A model generated the notes under the pieces. It worked only from the letters and a program-made list of their open reading frames with translations, was not told where the DNA came from and did no database searches. Shown piece by piece: positions 1 through 6,391 of a stretch of DNA of 12,229 bases; within the stretch, counting starts at the first letter, position 1; the number at the start of each line of letters is the position of its first letter. The stretch comes from DASPXK01 sp035637315 (GTDB lineage: Bacteria > Chloroflexota > UBA6077 > JACCZL01): the NCBI GenBank assembly GCA_035637315.1, contig DASPXK010000134.1:1-12229 (forward strand), written 5' to 3'. The translations under genes and the position numbers were made by a program.

Positions 1-899
1 TGGACGACGTCGACCACCTCGAGGGTGGCGCGAAACCGCTCGATCCACCAGCGATAGCCAGTCTCGGCGAGCCGCTCCCAGTTGTAGAGCGGGTTGCCCC
101 AGCGCTGGCCGGTGGCCGAAAAAGCGTCCGGCGGCACGCCGGCCACCGCCGTCGGCTGGCCGTGCTCGTCGAGCTGGAACAGCTCGCGGTGAGTCCAGAC
201 ATCGGCGCTGTCGTGGGCCACGAAGATCGGGATGTCTCCGATGATGTTGACCCCGCGCTCATTGGCGTAGCGCCTGGCGGCCCGCCACTGCTCGAAGAAG
301 TGCCACTGGACGAACTGGTGAAACGCGAGCGTGTCGGCTAGCTCGCGACGGGCGGCGGCAAGCGCGTCCGGCTGCCGAAGGGCGAGCTCCGGCTGCCACT
401 CGAACCAGGCCCGGCCGCCATGGGCGTCTTTGAGGGCCAAGAAGAGCGCGAAGTCCTCCAGCCAGTCACGTTGGCGCTCGCGGAAATCGGCCAGCTCGCG
501 CTGCTGTTCGGGGATCACGTTGCCCTTGAACCGCTCAAAGGCGCGGTGGAGAGCGACGAGCTTGACCTCGCCTGCGAGCCCGTATTGGGTCGCTCCGGGC
601 GGTAGGGCGGAGGCCTCCAGCTCGGCCTGGTCGAACCAGCCGCGCCCGGCGAGCTGGTCGAGGGCGATCAGGAGCGGGTTACCCGCGAAGGCTGACCTGG
701 CGGCGTAGGGCGAGTTGCCCAGGCCGAGCGGCCCGAGCGGCATGACCTGCCAGAGCGCCTGGCGGGCGGCCGCCAGGAACTCGATGAAGTGGTAGACCGA
801 CGCGCCCAGGTCGCCAACGCCGTGCGGTCCAGGCAGCGACGTGGGGTGCAGAAGCACACCGGCCGCGCGCCCGGCTGGCCGCTCGGTGACCTGTTTCAT
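1..899 (-). CDS. malQ: 4-alpha-glucanotransferase (GH77, amylomaltase), 3' end missing
   Basis: Disproportionating enzyme that transfers alpha-1,4-glucan segments between maltodextrins, cytoplasmic, in glycogen/maltodextrin metabolism. About 299 N-terminal residues are present; the family is usually near 500. Visible GH77 signatures are GVLLHPTSLPGPHG near residue 15, WQVMPLGPLGLGNSPY near 50, SAFAGNPLL, FVQWHFFEQW near 200, GDIPIFVAHDSADVW near 220 and GVPPDAFSATGQRWGNPLYNW near 255-275. The window ends just before the expected IDHFRG motif that carries the catalytic Asp, so catalytic residues cannot be checked. The ATG at 897-899 is chosen because the GVLLHPTSLPG motif follows about a dozen residues later, as in the family, and a GGCGGGA stretch lies a few bases upstream. 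It lies 98 bp downstream of the racemase-family gene on the same strand and may be co-transcribed with it; no functional link is evident. Family identity is seen directly and is very safe. Confidence 0.95.
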   Translation of the reverse strand, partial: MKQVTERPAGRAAGVLLHPTSLPGPHGVGDLGASVYHFIEFLAAARQALWQVMPLGPLGLGNSPYAARSAFAGNPLLIALDQLAGRGWFDQAELEASALPPGATQYGLAGEVKLVALHRAFERFKGNVIPEQQRELADFRERQRDWLEDFALFLALKDAHGGRAWFEWQPELALRQPDALAAARRELADTLAFHQFVQWHFFEQWRAARRYANERGVNIIGDIPIFVAHDSADVWTHRELFQLDEHGQPTAVAGVPPDAFSATGQRWGNPLYNWERLAETGYRWWIERFRATLEVVDVV

Positions 900-997
900 A
901 GTCCCGCCGGAGCATTGTGCCAGACGATCCCGGCGTGTTCGGCGCCGGCCGCTCCCTCACGGTCGCGGTACCGAAGCAAACTGGGCGTCTTGGTGAT

Positions 998-1774
998 TCA
1001 GGTACGTCCGGCTGGCTGGCGTCGCATCGACACCGCGTACGGCATCGCGGCGCGGTCGTACGGCCGCTGACGGACGCCCGCGTGGACCCAGCGCACGAGC
1101 GTAATCGCGTCCCAGACCGGCACGCCGGTCGAGCGCTGGATCGCGGCGGCGTAGGGCGGCAGGTTGGTGCACTCCAGGACGAGCGCCCCGATCTCCGGGT
1201 GCCTCTCGACGAGCTGCTCGGCTGCCTCGACCACCTGTCGCTCGACCGCTTCCACGTCGAGTGGGCCGCGGTTGTCCATGATCGGACGATACAGAGCATC
1301 GGCGGTCTCGAGGCCGCCGATCACAACGCGCTCAAGGGAGGGGAGGCCGGCGGCGGCGAAGTGGGCAGCGGTGAGCGATCGGGCGCTGATGGTGAGAACC
1401 CCAACTTTTCGATCCGCGGCCAGCCCGGCCAGAACCATCGGGATCTGCATCAAGCTGGACGTGAATACCGGCACGCCCACGGCGGCTGCCAGCGTCGCTT
1501 GATGGAGCGCCAGGAAGCCGCACGAGGTGGCGATCGCCCGTACGCCGGCCTGTTCCAGGTCGCGCGCTGCGTCGCAGAACGCGTCCACCAGGCCGGCTGC
1601 CGTCTCGGCGACCACGCGGCCCGGCGTTGCCTGGCCAACGACCCGGTATAGGACCGGAAAATCGAACGTCTCGGCGTACGCGATGTCGCCCGGCGGTCGG
1701 GGGAACCGGGCGTCGAGCAGCAAGATGCCGATCGGCAGGGCATAGAATGGCTGGCCGCCCGCGAGCAGGGTCAT
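998..1774 (-). CDS. Aspartate/glutamate racemase-family protein
   Basis: A 258-residue protein of the Asp/Glu/hydantoin racemase superfamily, cytoplasmic, normally cofactor-independent with two catalytic cysteines. The two halves of the fold each carry the expected Cys: ATSCGF (Cys85) and LVLECTNLPP (Cys202). The N-terminal part reads IGILLLDARFPRPPGD, as in a poorly characterised racemase-like subgroup. The true reaction could be racemisation, isomerisation (maleate isomerase-like) or decarboxylation (arylmalonate decarboxylase-like); the sequence does not decide. The open frame extends upstream to 2146, but I start at the ATG at 1772-1774. The family homology begins there, a perfect TATAAT lies 15 bp upstream, and a longer version would run into the divergent glycosyltransferase gene. 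Malate or glutamate racemisation should not be assumed. It lies upstream of malQ on the same strand. Confidence 0.85.
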   Translation of the reverse strand: MTLLAGGQPFYALPIGILLLDARFPRPPGDIAYAETFDFPVLYRVVGQATPGRVVAETAAGLVDAFCDAARDLEQAGVRAIATSCGFLALHQATLAAAVGVPVFTSSLMQIPMVLAGLAADRKVGVLTISARSLTAAHFAAAGLPSLERVVIGGLETADALYRPIMDNRGPLDVEAVERQVVEAAEQLVERHPEIGALVLECTNLPPYAAAIQRSTGVPVWDAITLVRWVHAGVRQRPYDRAAMPYAVSMRRQPAGRT

Positions 1775-1789
1775 TACACCGTGCCGCGC

Positions 1790-1795
1790 ATTATA
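1790..1795 (-). promoter_or_regulatory. Consensus -10 box (TATAAT) for the racemase-family gene
   Basis: A perfect TATAAT is read on the minus strand 15 bp upstream of the ATG at 1774, predicting a transcript with a leader of about 10 nt or less. No convincing TTGACA box is seen 16-19 bp further upstream, so the call rests on the -10 hexamer and its position. Confidence 0.4.
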
Positions 1796-1873
1796 GAGGC
1801 CCACGCGTAGTGCGTACTTTAGTCCGCCTTCGGCGCAAAGGCGCCCACTACGAGCCGCTCGGGGGAGGCATGC

Positions 1874-1879
1874 TATCAT
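1874..1879 (+). promoter_or_regulatory. Possible -10 box (TATCAT) for the glycosyltransferase gene
   Basis: TATCAT lies 21 bp upstream of the ATG at 1901. A ribosome-binding-like GGGAGCAGG follows it, immediately upstream of the start codon. No clear -35 box is visible. It would make the 126-bp gap a divergent promoter region shared with the racemase-family gene. Confidence 0.25.
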
Positions 1880-1900
1880 GGCGCCACCTCGGGAGCAGGC

Positions 1901-3532
1901 ATGAGCGTGGCCGCGCCGCGCGGGCTCGGGCTGACGGTGCCCCTGATCCTGGTAGCGATGACTGGCGCCGGGGCGGCCTGGAGGCTTGCCGCCTTCGCCT
2001 TTAACATCTGGCCTCACGGCGACGTCGTCCTGGACGCCTCGATCGCCGAATCCGTCGCCTGGCAGGGCGCGCTCAAGATCCCCATCGTCGACGTCCGCTA
2101 CTACCCGATCGGCCGCTTCGGCTTCGGCTACCCATTGGACCAGCACCCGCCCTTGTGGCCGGTGCTGGGCGCGCCACTCGTGCCCGTGGTGGGCGACGGT
2201 TACGTGGCCCTGAAACTGGTCAGCCTGGCGATTGGGATAGCTCTGGTTCCCCTCACGTACCTGGCCTGTCGGCGGACGATCGGACGCGGCCCCGCGCTCC
2301 TGACTGCCGCCCTGGTCGCCGGCTCCTACCCGCTGGTCGATTTCTCAGGCAACGGCTCGTTGTGGATGCTTGAAGCGGCGCTGTACCTGGTCTTCGTCTG
2401 GCAAGTCGGTGGCTGTGGACTTCGGCAACGCCGGAGCGCGGTGCTGGTCGGGCTGGCGATGGGCCTGGGCTGTCTGGCGAACTACTCCGCCGTCGTCCTA
2501 CCCATCAGTCTGGGCCTGGTGCACGTGCTCCGACACGGGTGGTCCTGGTTGAGCCGTGAGGCGCTGGCCGGGCCGGCCCTGAGCCTGGCGGTGATGCTGG
2601 CCGTCGTAACGCCCTGGCTGGTCCACAACGCCGTGGTCTTCGGCAATCCTCTCTGGAGCCAGCCGCTGGAGCGCTCGCTGTCTGGCGGCTCGAAGCAGGT
2701 CGAGTACCTCCTAGTCGGCGACGAGGTAGTCAAGCGCAACCTCCCCCAGCCTGGGGGGACTGGAGCGGCGCTGCGGGATCGAGCGTTCGACCTGTATGGC
2801 AACGTCGGATTTGTGGCTCGTCAGCTGCTCATACTGGCCCCGCTGCTGGTGGGCTTCTTCGTGGCGGGTCTGCTCGCCGCGGGAGTTGGGGGATGGGAGA
2901 TAGGAGTTGGGAGATGGGCGACGAGAGCACGGGCAGGGTGGCAATCCCTAACTCCCAACTCGCATCTCGCATCTCCCCTGGTCGTCCTGGCAGTCGTGCA
3001 CCTGGCGCTCGTACTCTTGTGGCCGACGACCAAGTTTCGCTACCTCGTGCCGGTCTTGCCGCTGGTATTTGCGATCGGGAGCTGGTTCCTCTGCGAGCTG
3101 AAGCAGCCGCTCGAGCGCGGTCTGCTTGTGGCAGTCACAGCCGGGCTGTGCCTGTTCACGAACGTCTGGACGTTCGTATCGATCCCGAGCCACACGTACT
3201 ACTACGATGGCGGGTTGGTCCAGGATAACTTCGGCGGCCAGGGCGAGACGGCTTTCGTCGAGGAGGCGGGAAGGCTGCGTGCCGCCGCCGATGCCATCGC
3301 CGCTCGCGGTCCCGGGCCGATCCTGGGCGACCACCTGCTGTACGCGTTTACCCACCAGCCGCTGGTGGTCAACTCGACCGCCTATCCACCCGATATCGCG
3401 GCCCACCTGGTCCAAAAGTACAGCGTTCGGTACGTGGTCACAGAGCGGTCCCACGCCCAGTTCTACGGCTTCCTCAACCCGACTGAGCTGTGGGTCGACG
3501 ACCGCTTCGTGGTGCTGGAGGTTGCTCGGTAG
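1901..3532 (+). CDS. GT39/ArnT-like polytopic membrane glycosyltransferase
   Basis: A 543-residue integral membrane protein resembling the dolichyl-phosphate-mannose mannosyltransferase/ArnT (PMT_2) superfamily, which uses polyprenyl-phosphate sugars on the outer face of the membrane. Hydrophobic segments lie roughly at residues 10-34, 83-98, 103-122, 131-146, 154-169, 177-210, 223-245, 305-327, 358-375, 379-396 and 406-427. The first large loop holds DVVLDASIAES (41-51), where the family's catalytic acidic residues sit, followed by DQHPPLWPVLGAP (80-92), which matches the family's HPPL motif. A soluble C-terminal region (about 428-543) follows. Residues about 327-359 are encoded by an inverted-repeat element lying in frame between two helices and look foreign. 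The start has GGGAGCAGG just upstream. The stop codon TAG belongs to a GTAGGGG palindrome. The acceptor is unknown; family assignment is moderately sure and substrate not at all. Confidence 0.8.
   Translation: MSVAAPRGLGLTVPLILVAMTGAGAAWRLAAFAFNIWPHGDVVLDASIAESVAWQGALKIPIVDVRYYPIGRFGFGYPLDQHPPLWPVLGAPLVPVVGDGYVALKLVSLAIGIALVPLTYLACRRTIGRGPALLTAALVAGSYPLVDFSGNGSLWMLEAALYLVFVWQVGGCGLRQRRSAVLVGLAMGLGCLANYSAVVLPISLGLVHVLRHGWSWLSREALAGPALSLAVMLAVVTPWLVHNAVVFGNPLWSQPLERSLSGGSKQVEYLLVGDEVVKRNLPQPGGTGAALRDRAFDLYGNVGFVARQLLILAPLLVGFFVAGLLAAGVGGWEIGVGRWATRARAGWQSLTPNSHLASPLVVLAVVHLALVLLWPTTKFRYLVPVLPLVFAIGSWFLCELKQPLERGLLVAVTAGLCLFTNVWTFVSIPSHTYYYDGGLVQDNFGGQGETAFVEEAGRLRAAADAIAARGPGPILGDHLLYAFTHQPLVVNSTAYPPDIAAHLVQKYSVRYVVTERSHAQFYGFLNPTELWVDDRFVVLEVAR
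2881..2979 (+). repeat. Inverted-repeat element inside the glycosyltransferase reading frame
   Basis: The arm at 2881-2918 is built of GGAGTTGGGAGAT-like units and is mirrored by CTCCCAACTCGCATCTC units at 2945-2978. Bases 2904-2913 pair perfectly with 2952-2961, and pairing continues outward with few mismatches to about 2888/2977, enclosing a loop of about 38 nt. The same unit type, including a shared GGGAGATAGGAG 12-mer, recurs in the intergenic copy at 4163-4231. It adds roughly 32 codons without a stop, encoding Gly/Trp-rich sequence (VGGWEIGVGRWATRA) between two membrane helices. Confidence 0.75.
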
Positions 3533-3552
3533 GGGCACGGCATGCCGTGCCC
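3529..3552. repeat. GTAGGGG-type palindrome, copy 1
   Basis: GTAGGGG is followed into a perfect 20-bp palindrome, GGGCACGGCATGCCGTGCCC, at 3533-3552. The TAG at 3530-3532 is the stop codon of the glycosyltransferase, so the element begins inside that gene's last codons. A related element with the same GTAGGGG head lies at 9295-9319. Confidence 0.75.
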
Positions 3553-3565
3553 AAGGGCTCGATCT

Positions 3566-3624
3566 ATCAGCAATCAGCTATCAGCCGTCGGCCGCGGCTC
3601 CTCGGCTGATAGCTGACAGCTGAT
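3566..3624. repeat. TCAGCTATCAGC-type inverted repeat between convergent genes
   Basis: Arm 3566-3587, made of ATCAGC/TATCAGC units, pairs with 3603-3624. Fourteen base pairs are perfect, two positions mismatch, then six more pair, with a GC-rich 15-nt loop at 3588-3602. It lies between the 3' ends of the glycosyltransferase and OsmC genes. It could serve as a two-way transcription barrier, but there is no T-run typical of an intrinsic terminator. Confidence 0.75.
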
Positions 3625-3639
3625 GGTTGACTGCTCTCG

Positions 3640-4158
3640 TCACACCACCGCTAGCTCCGGCTTGAGCGAGACGGCGCGGCTGAGCGAGTTGCCAACCGGC
3701 GAGGTCTTGACCGTCTGCTCCCAGACCTCGCGGAGCGCCGCCTCGTCGGCATCGGCCTGGACGTACAGCTTGGCGGTGATCTCACGGTAGCCGGCGTGGC
3801 CCTCGTCGCTCAGGCCGAGGAAGGTCAAGACGTTGTCGGTCGCTCCTTCGAGCGCGACTTCCATGTTGTACAGCTCGATGCCGCGCTTGGTGGCGTTGTA
3901 GACGAATCCGGTCGCGAGGCAGGCGCCGAACGCGCCGAGCACGTATTCGACGGCGGTGGGCGCCTCGTCGACACTGGCAAAGCCGGCCGGCTCGTCCACC
4001 ACGAACTGGTGGTCGCGCGCGGTGACCTTGCTCTTGAAGCCCCGCATCCAACGCGCCCGGGCCGACCAGCGGTAGGTCTGGGCCTTCTCAGGGTCCGCCT
4101 TGATCGCCTCGAGTGCCTGGTTGAGGTCCGCCAGCTTCAGACCGTTGAGCTCATCCAT
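3640..4158 (-). CDS. OsmC-family protein
   Basis: A 172-residue OsmC/Ohr-fold protein. Family members reduce organic hydroperoxides or fatty-acid hydroperoxides in the cytoplasm using a pair of cysteines. The first redox Cys is present in VLGAFGACLATGF (Cys80). The usual second motif, HCPV, reads KTSPVGNSLSRAV, with Ser153 where the Cys should be, so a classic two-Cys peroxidase cycle is doubtful. The ATG at 4156-4158 gives MDELNGLKLADLNQ and normal family length. An in-frame TTG at 4221 would add 21 residues translated from the repeat element and is unlikely. No good ribosome-binding site precedes the ATG, because the repeat abuts it. It is the downstream member of a pair with the core-MetE gene (73-bp gap, same strand). 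Family is sure; role as a peroxidase is not. Confidence 0.88.
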   Translation of the reverse strand: MDELNGLKLADLNQALEAIKADPEKAQTYRWSARARWMRGFKSKVTARDHQFVVDEPAGFASVDEAPTAVEYVLGAFGACLATGFVYNATKRGIELYNMEVALEGATDNVLTFLGLSDEGHAGYREITAKLYVQADADEAALREVWEQTVKTSPVGNSLSRAVSLKPELAVV

Positions 4159-4162
4159 GATC

Positions 4163-4231
4163 GGGATTTGGGAGATGGGGAATGGGACGCGGGGGATACC
4201 GACCCATCTCCTATCTCCCAACTCCCATCTC
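4163..4231. repeat. GGGAGTTGGGAGAT-type inverted repeat, intergenic copy
   Basis: Bases 4169-4179 pair with 4203-4213 (11 pairs including one G-U), and further CTCCCAACTCCCATCTCC units extend to 4231. The reverse complement of its right arm shares GGGAGATAGGAG and the GGAGTTGGGAGAT unit with the copy inside the glycosyltransferase. It fills nearly the whole gap between the core-MetE stop codon (4232-4234) and the OsmC start (4158). Confidence 0.75.
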
Positions 4232-5404
4232 CTAGTTTGCGTATTCCTTCCGAAGTCGCTCGGCGCCCTCGACCATAACCTGGAGCTTCTGGAACGCCTT
4301 GTCGGGCGGGTTCATCGGGCGCTCGGCGAAGGTGCCGAAGCCGCAGTCCGGGTTCAGGTAGATCTGCTCCGGCTGGAAGTATTCGAGCGCCTCCTTCGTC
4401 TTTTTGACCACGAAGTCCGGGCTCTCCAGCTCGTCGCTGCGTGGATTGACCACGCCGAGGCCGATCTGGCGCTGGTTCTTGTAAGGCTCGAACACTTTGA
4501 GGTCGCCCGCGCGCGGGGTGGCGAACTCGAGCACCAGCTGGTCCAGCTTCATGATCATCATGTACGGCATTAGCGGGTCGTAGGCGCCCTGGAGGAGCGT
4601 CTCCTCCTTGCGGCTCCAGTTACCGCGACAGACGTGCATGCCCAGGTTGACGCCCTCGATGTCCTGGATGACCTGGTTCATCAGCCGGCTGGCCCACAGC
4701 AGCTCCTTGGCCGCGTCGCCGGAGGAACCGCCCATCGAAGCGCACATGAAGGTGCGCTCCTTGGTATCGCGCTTGAAGGCCGCCTCGGTCAGGACCGGCT
4801 CGTCGAACTGGATGTATTGGCAACCGGCCGCCTTCAGGTCCTGGACCTCCTCGCGCAGGACCCTGACGATATCCTGGGCCAGCGCGTCCTGGGATGGATA
4901 CACCTTGTCGGAGACGCCCTGGACCCACATCGAACGGGTCAGCATGTACGGACCCGGCAGCGGCACCTTGGTCGGCTTGTCAGTGTGCTTTCGGAGGAAC
5001 TCGTACTCGTCGAGGGCGATCGGCTGGCGGCGATTGAGCTTGCCTACGACGGTCGCGTTCTTGATACTGAACGCCGGAACGTCGAGCTGCTTCAAGATCG
5101 ATTCGAAGTGCCGCTTGTCCTCGACGAGGTCGATCAGCTCGGCAAGCGTCATTAGCTTGACGCCGTCGAGCTTCTCGGTGACGAACGAGTAGAAGTTGTC
5201 GCGTCGCTGCTCGCCGTCCGAGACGATGTCGATCCCGGCGTCGTCCTGGTACTTGAGTGCCTCGAGGACGGCCTTGTCGGCGACCTTGTTGAACTCCTCG
5301 AAGGTGAGCCGCCCGGCCTGACGCTTCTTCAGCGCATCTAGGAGATAGTCCGGCCGCGGCCAGCTGCCGACGACCGTAGTGGGGAACAACGGCAATCCGC
5401 TCAT
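4232..5404 (-). CDS. Core-type cobalamin-independent methionine synthase (MetE C-terminal domain only)
   Basis: A 390-residue protein equivalent to the catalytic C-terminal domain of MetE, a TIM barrel that moves a methyl group to a thiol such as homocysteine, cytoplasmic. It opens with FPTTVVGSWPRP (7-18). The zinc ligands of MetE are all visible: His257 and Cys259 in HVCRGNW, Glu293 in LVLEFATP and Cys354 in NPDCGFGTF. QFDEPVL (199-205) supplies the substrate-binding Asp201. Full MetE is about 750 residues, with an N-terminal domain that is absent here; such short forms are known, and some are reported to use methyl donors other than methyltetrahydrofolate polyglutamate. The start is firm: AAGGAGG stands 6 nt before the ATG at 5402-5404. 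It is upstream of OsmC on the same strand and divergent from the ABC transporter cluster. The methyl donor, and whether homocysteine is the true acceptor, are open. Confidence 0.9.
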   Translation of the reverse strand: MSGLPLFPTTVVGSWPRPDYLLDALKKRQAGRLTFEEFNKVADKAVLEALKYQDDAGIDIVSDGEQRRDNFYSFVTEKLDGVKLMTLAELIDLVEDKRHFESILKQLDVPAFSIKNATVVGKLNRRQPIALDEYEFLRKHTDKPTKVPLPGPYMLTRSMWVQGVSDKVYPSQDALAQDIVRVLREEVQDLKAAGCQYIQFDEPVLTEAAFKRDTKERTFMCASMGGSSGDAAKELLWASRLMNQVIQDIEGVNLGMHVCRGNWSRKEETLLQGAYDPLMPYMMIMKLDQLVLEFATPRAGDLKVFEPYKNQRQIGLGVVNPRSDELESPDFVVKKTKEALEYFQPEQIYLNPDCGFGTFAERPMNPPDKAFQKLQVMVEGAERLRKEYAN

Positions 5405-5617
5405 AACGCGCCTCCTTGGCTACTGACCGAACGCCCGAGCTACTGGGCTAGGCAAACCCGGCCTTGTCGCATATCAATTGTACGCCCGCCGGAAGGCATG
5501 CTTCCATTGACTTGACCGGATTGCCCAAAGGTGTCAGGCGCTATCCATGGCGATCAACTACAATGCGCGGCAGGCGGCGGTAGATTGCTAGCTCCAGTGT
5601 CGAACGCAGGCACCGCA
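5405..5617. promoter_or_regulatory. Divergent control region between core-MetE and the ABC cluster
   Basis: Candidate -10 boxes face both ways: TACAAT on the minus strand at 5477-5482 toward core-MetE, and TACAAT on the plus strand at 5559-5564 toward the ATPase gene. Neither has a convincing -35 box. A short inverted repeat, GGAAG/CTTCC around 5491-5505, could be an operator. I see no TPP, FMN, cobalamin or SAM riboswitch core motif here. Confidence 0.3.
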
Positions 5618-6391
5618 GTGAGCGCTCCGGCGCTAGCCTTCGCCAACGTCGGGAAAGTGTTCCCGGACGGTACCGTAGCCCTGCGCAACGTCAGCCTGAC
5701 GGTGAATCCCGGCGAGCTTGTGGCGCTGATCGGTCCATCAGGCTGTGGTAAATCGACGCTCCTACGGGTGGCCTCAAAGCTGACCTCGCATACGGCCGGC
5801 GAGGTGAGGATCGCCACCGACAACCTCGGCTTCGTCTTCCAGGATGCGACGCTGATGCCCTGGCGCACGGTCCGGGACAACGTCGAGCTGTTCTGCGAAC
5901 TGCACGGCGTGCCGAAGCGCGAGCGCGCCAGGGCTTCCCGGGAGGCGATCGAGTTGGTTGGCCTCACCGGGTTCGAGCGGCACCTCCCGCGTGCCCTCTC
6001 CGGCGGGATGAAGATGCGGGTATCGCTGGCGCGCTCGCTCACGCTGCGGCCGAAGGTGTTCCTTTTCGACGAGCCGTTCGGATCGCTCGACGAGATCACC
6101 CGCGAGCGACTAAACCACGAGCTGCTCCGACTCTTCGAGCTGGAGCGGTTCGCGGCGCTGTTCGTGACCCACTCGGTGAGCGAGGCGGTGTTCCTGTCCA
6201 GTCGTGTGGCCGTGATGTCGCCTCGCCCGGGCCGAATCGTGGCCTGCATCGACATCCCTTTCCCATATCCCCGCGCGCCAGAGCTGCGATTCGATCCAGA
6301 GTTCGCCCATGTCGCGGGCACGGTCTCCCGTGCGCTCCGGATGCGTGACCCCCGAGGGGAGGAGAGCGATCAACGTGTTGAAGCTGAGTGA
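5618..6391 (+). CDS. ABC transporter ATP-binding protein, NitT/TauT (SsuB/TauB) type
   Basis: The ATPase subunit that powers import of a small organic solute through the permease encoded next. With this start it has 257 residues, normal for the family. Motifs appear in order: Walker A GPSGCGKST (39-47), Q-loop FVFQDATLMPW with Gln75, signature LSGGMKMRVSLARSL (127-141), Walker B VFLFDEP (147-153), D-loop GSLD and switch His185 in FVTHSVSEA. The frame is open from a GTG at 5531, but I choose the GTG at 5618: homology starts there, an AGG lies 7 nt upstream, and the earlier start would place the only -10-like box inside the gene. The 3' end overlaps the permease start by 17 bp, so the two are translationally coupled. 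Substrate cannot be read from the ATPase. Confidence 0.9.
   Translation: MSAPALAFANVGKVFPDGTVALRNVSLTVNPGELVALIGPSGCGKSTLLRVASKLTSHTAGEVRIATDNLGFVFQDATLMPWRTVRDNVELFCELHGVPKRERARASREAIELVGLTGFERHLPRALSGGMKMRVSLARSLTLRPKVFLFDEPFGSLDEITRERLNHELLRLFELERFAALFVTHSVSEAVFLSSRVAVMSPRPGRIVACIDIPFPYPRAPELRFDPEFAHVAGTVSRALRMRDPRGEESDQRVEAE

Noticed and set aside
917..1651. 244-codon plus-strand open frame opposite the racemase-family gene
   Set aside because: The minus strand carries the conserved cysteine motifs; this frame has no family features.
1775..2146. Upstream extension of the racemase-family frame
   Set aside because: The extra residues lack homology, overlap the divergent glycosyltransferase N-terminus and would include the TATAAT box.
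3533..3639. Classic intrinsic terminator between the convergent genes
   Set aside because: Strong hairpins exist but none is followed by a T-run on either strand; described as repeats instead.
5531..5617. Earlier GTG start for the ABC ATPase
   Set aside because: The extra 29 residues look unrelated to the family, AGG touches the codon with no spacing, and a -10-like box would fall inside the gene.
5405..5617. SAM, TPP, FMN or cobalamin riboswitch ahead of core-MetE or the transporter
   Set aside because: I found none of the conserved core motifs, and the leaders appear too short for the larger classes.
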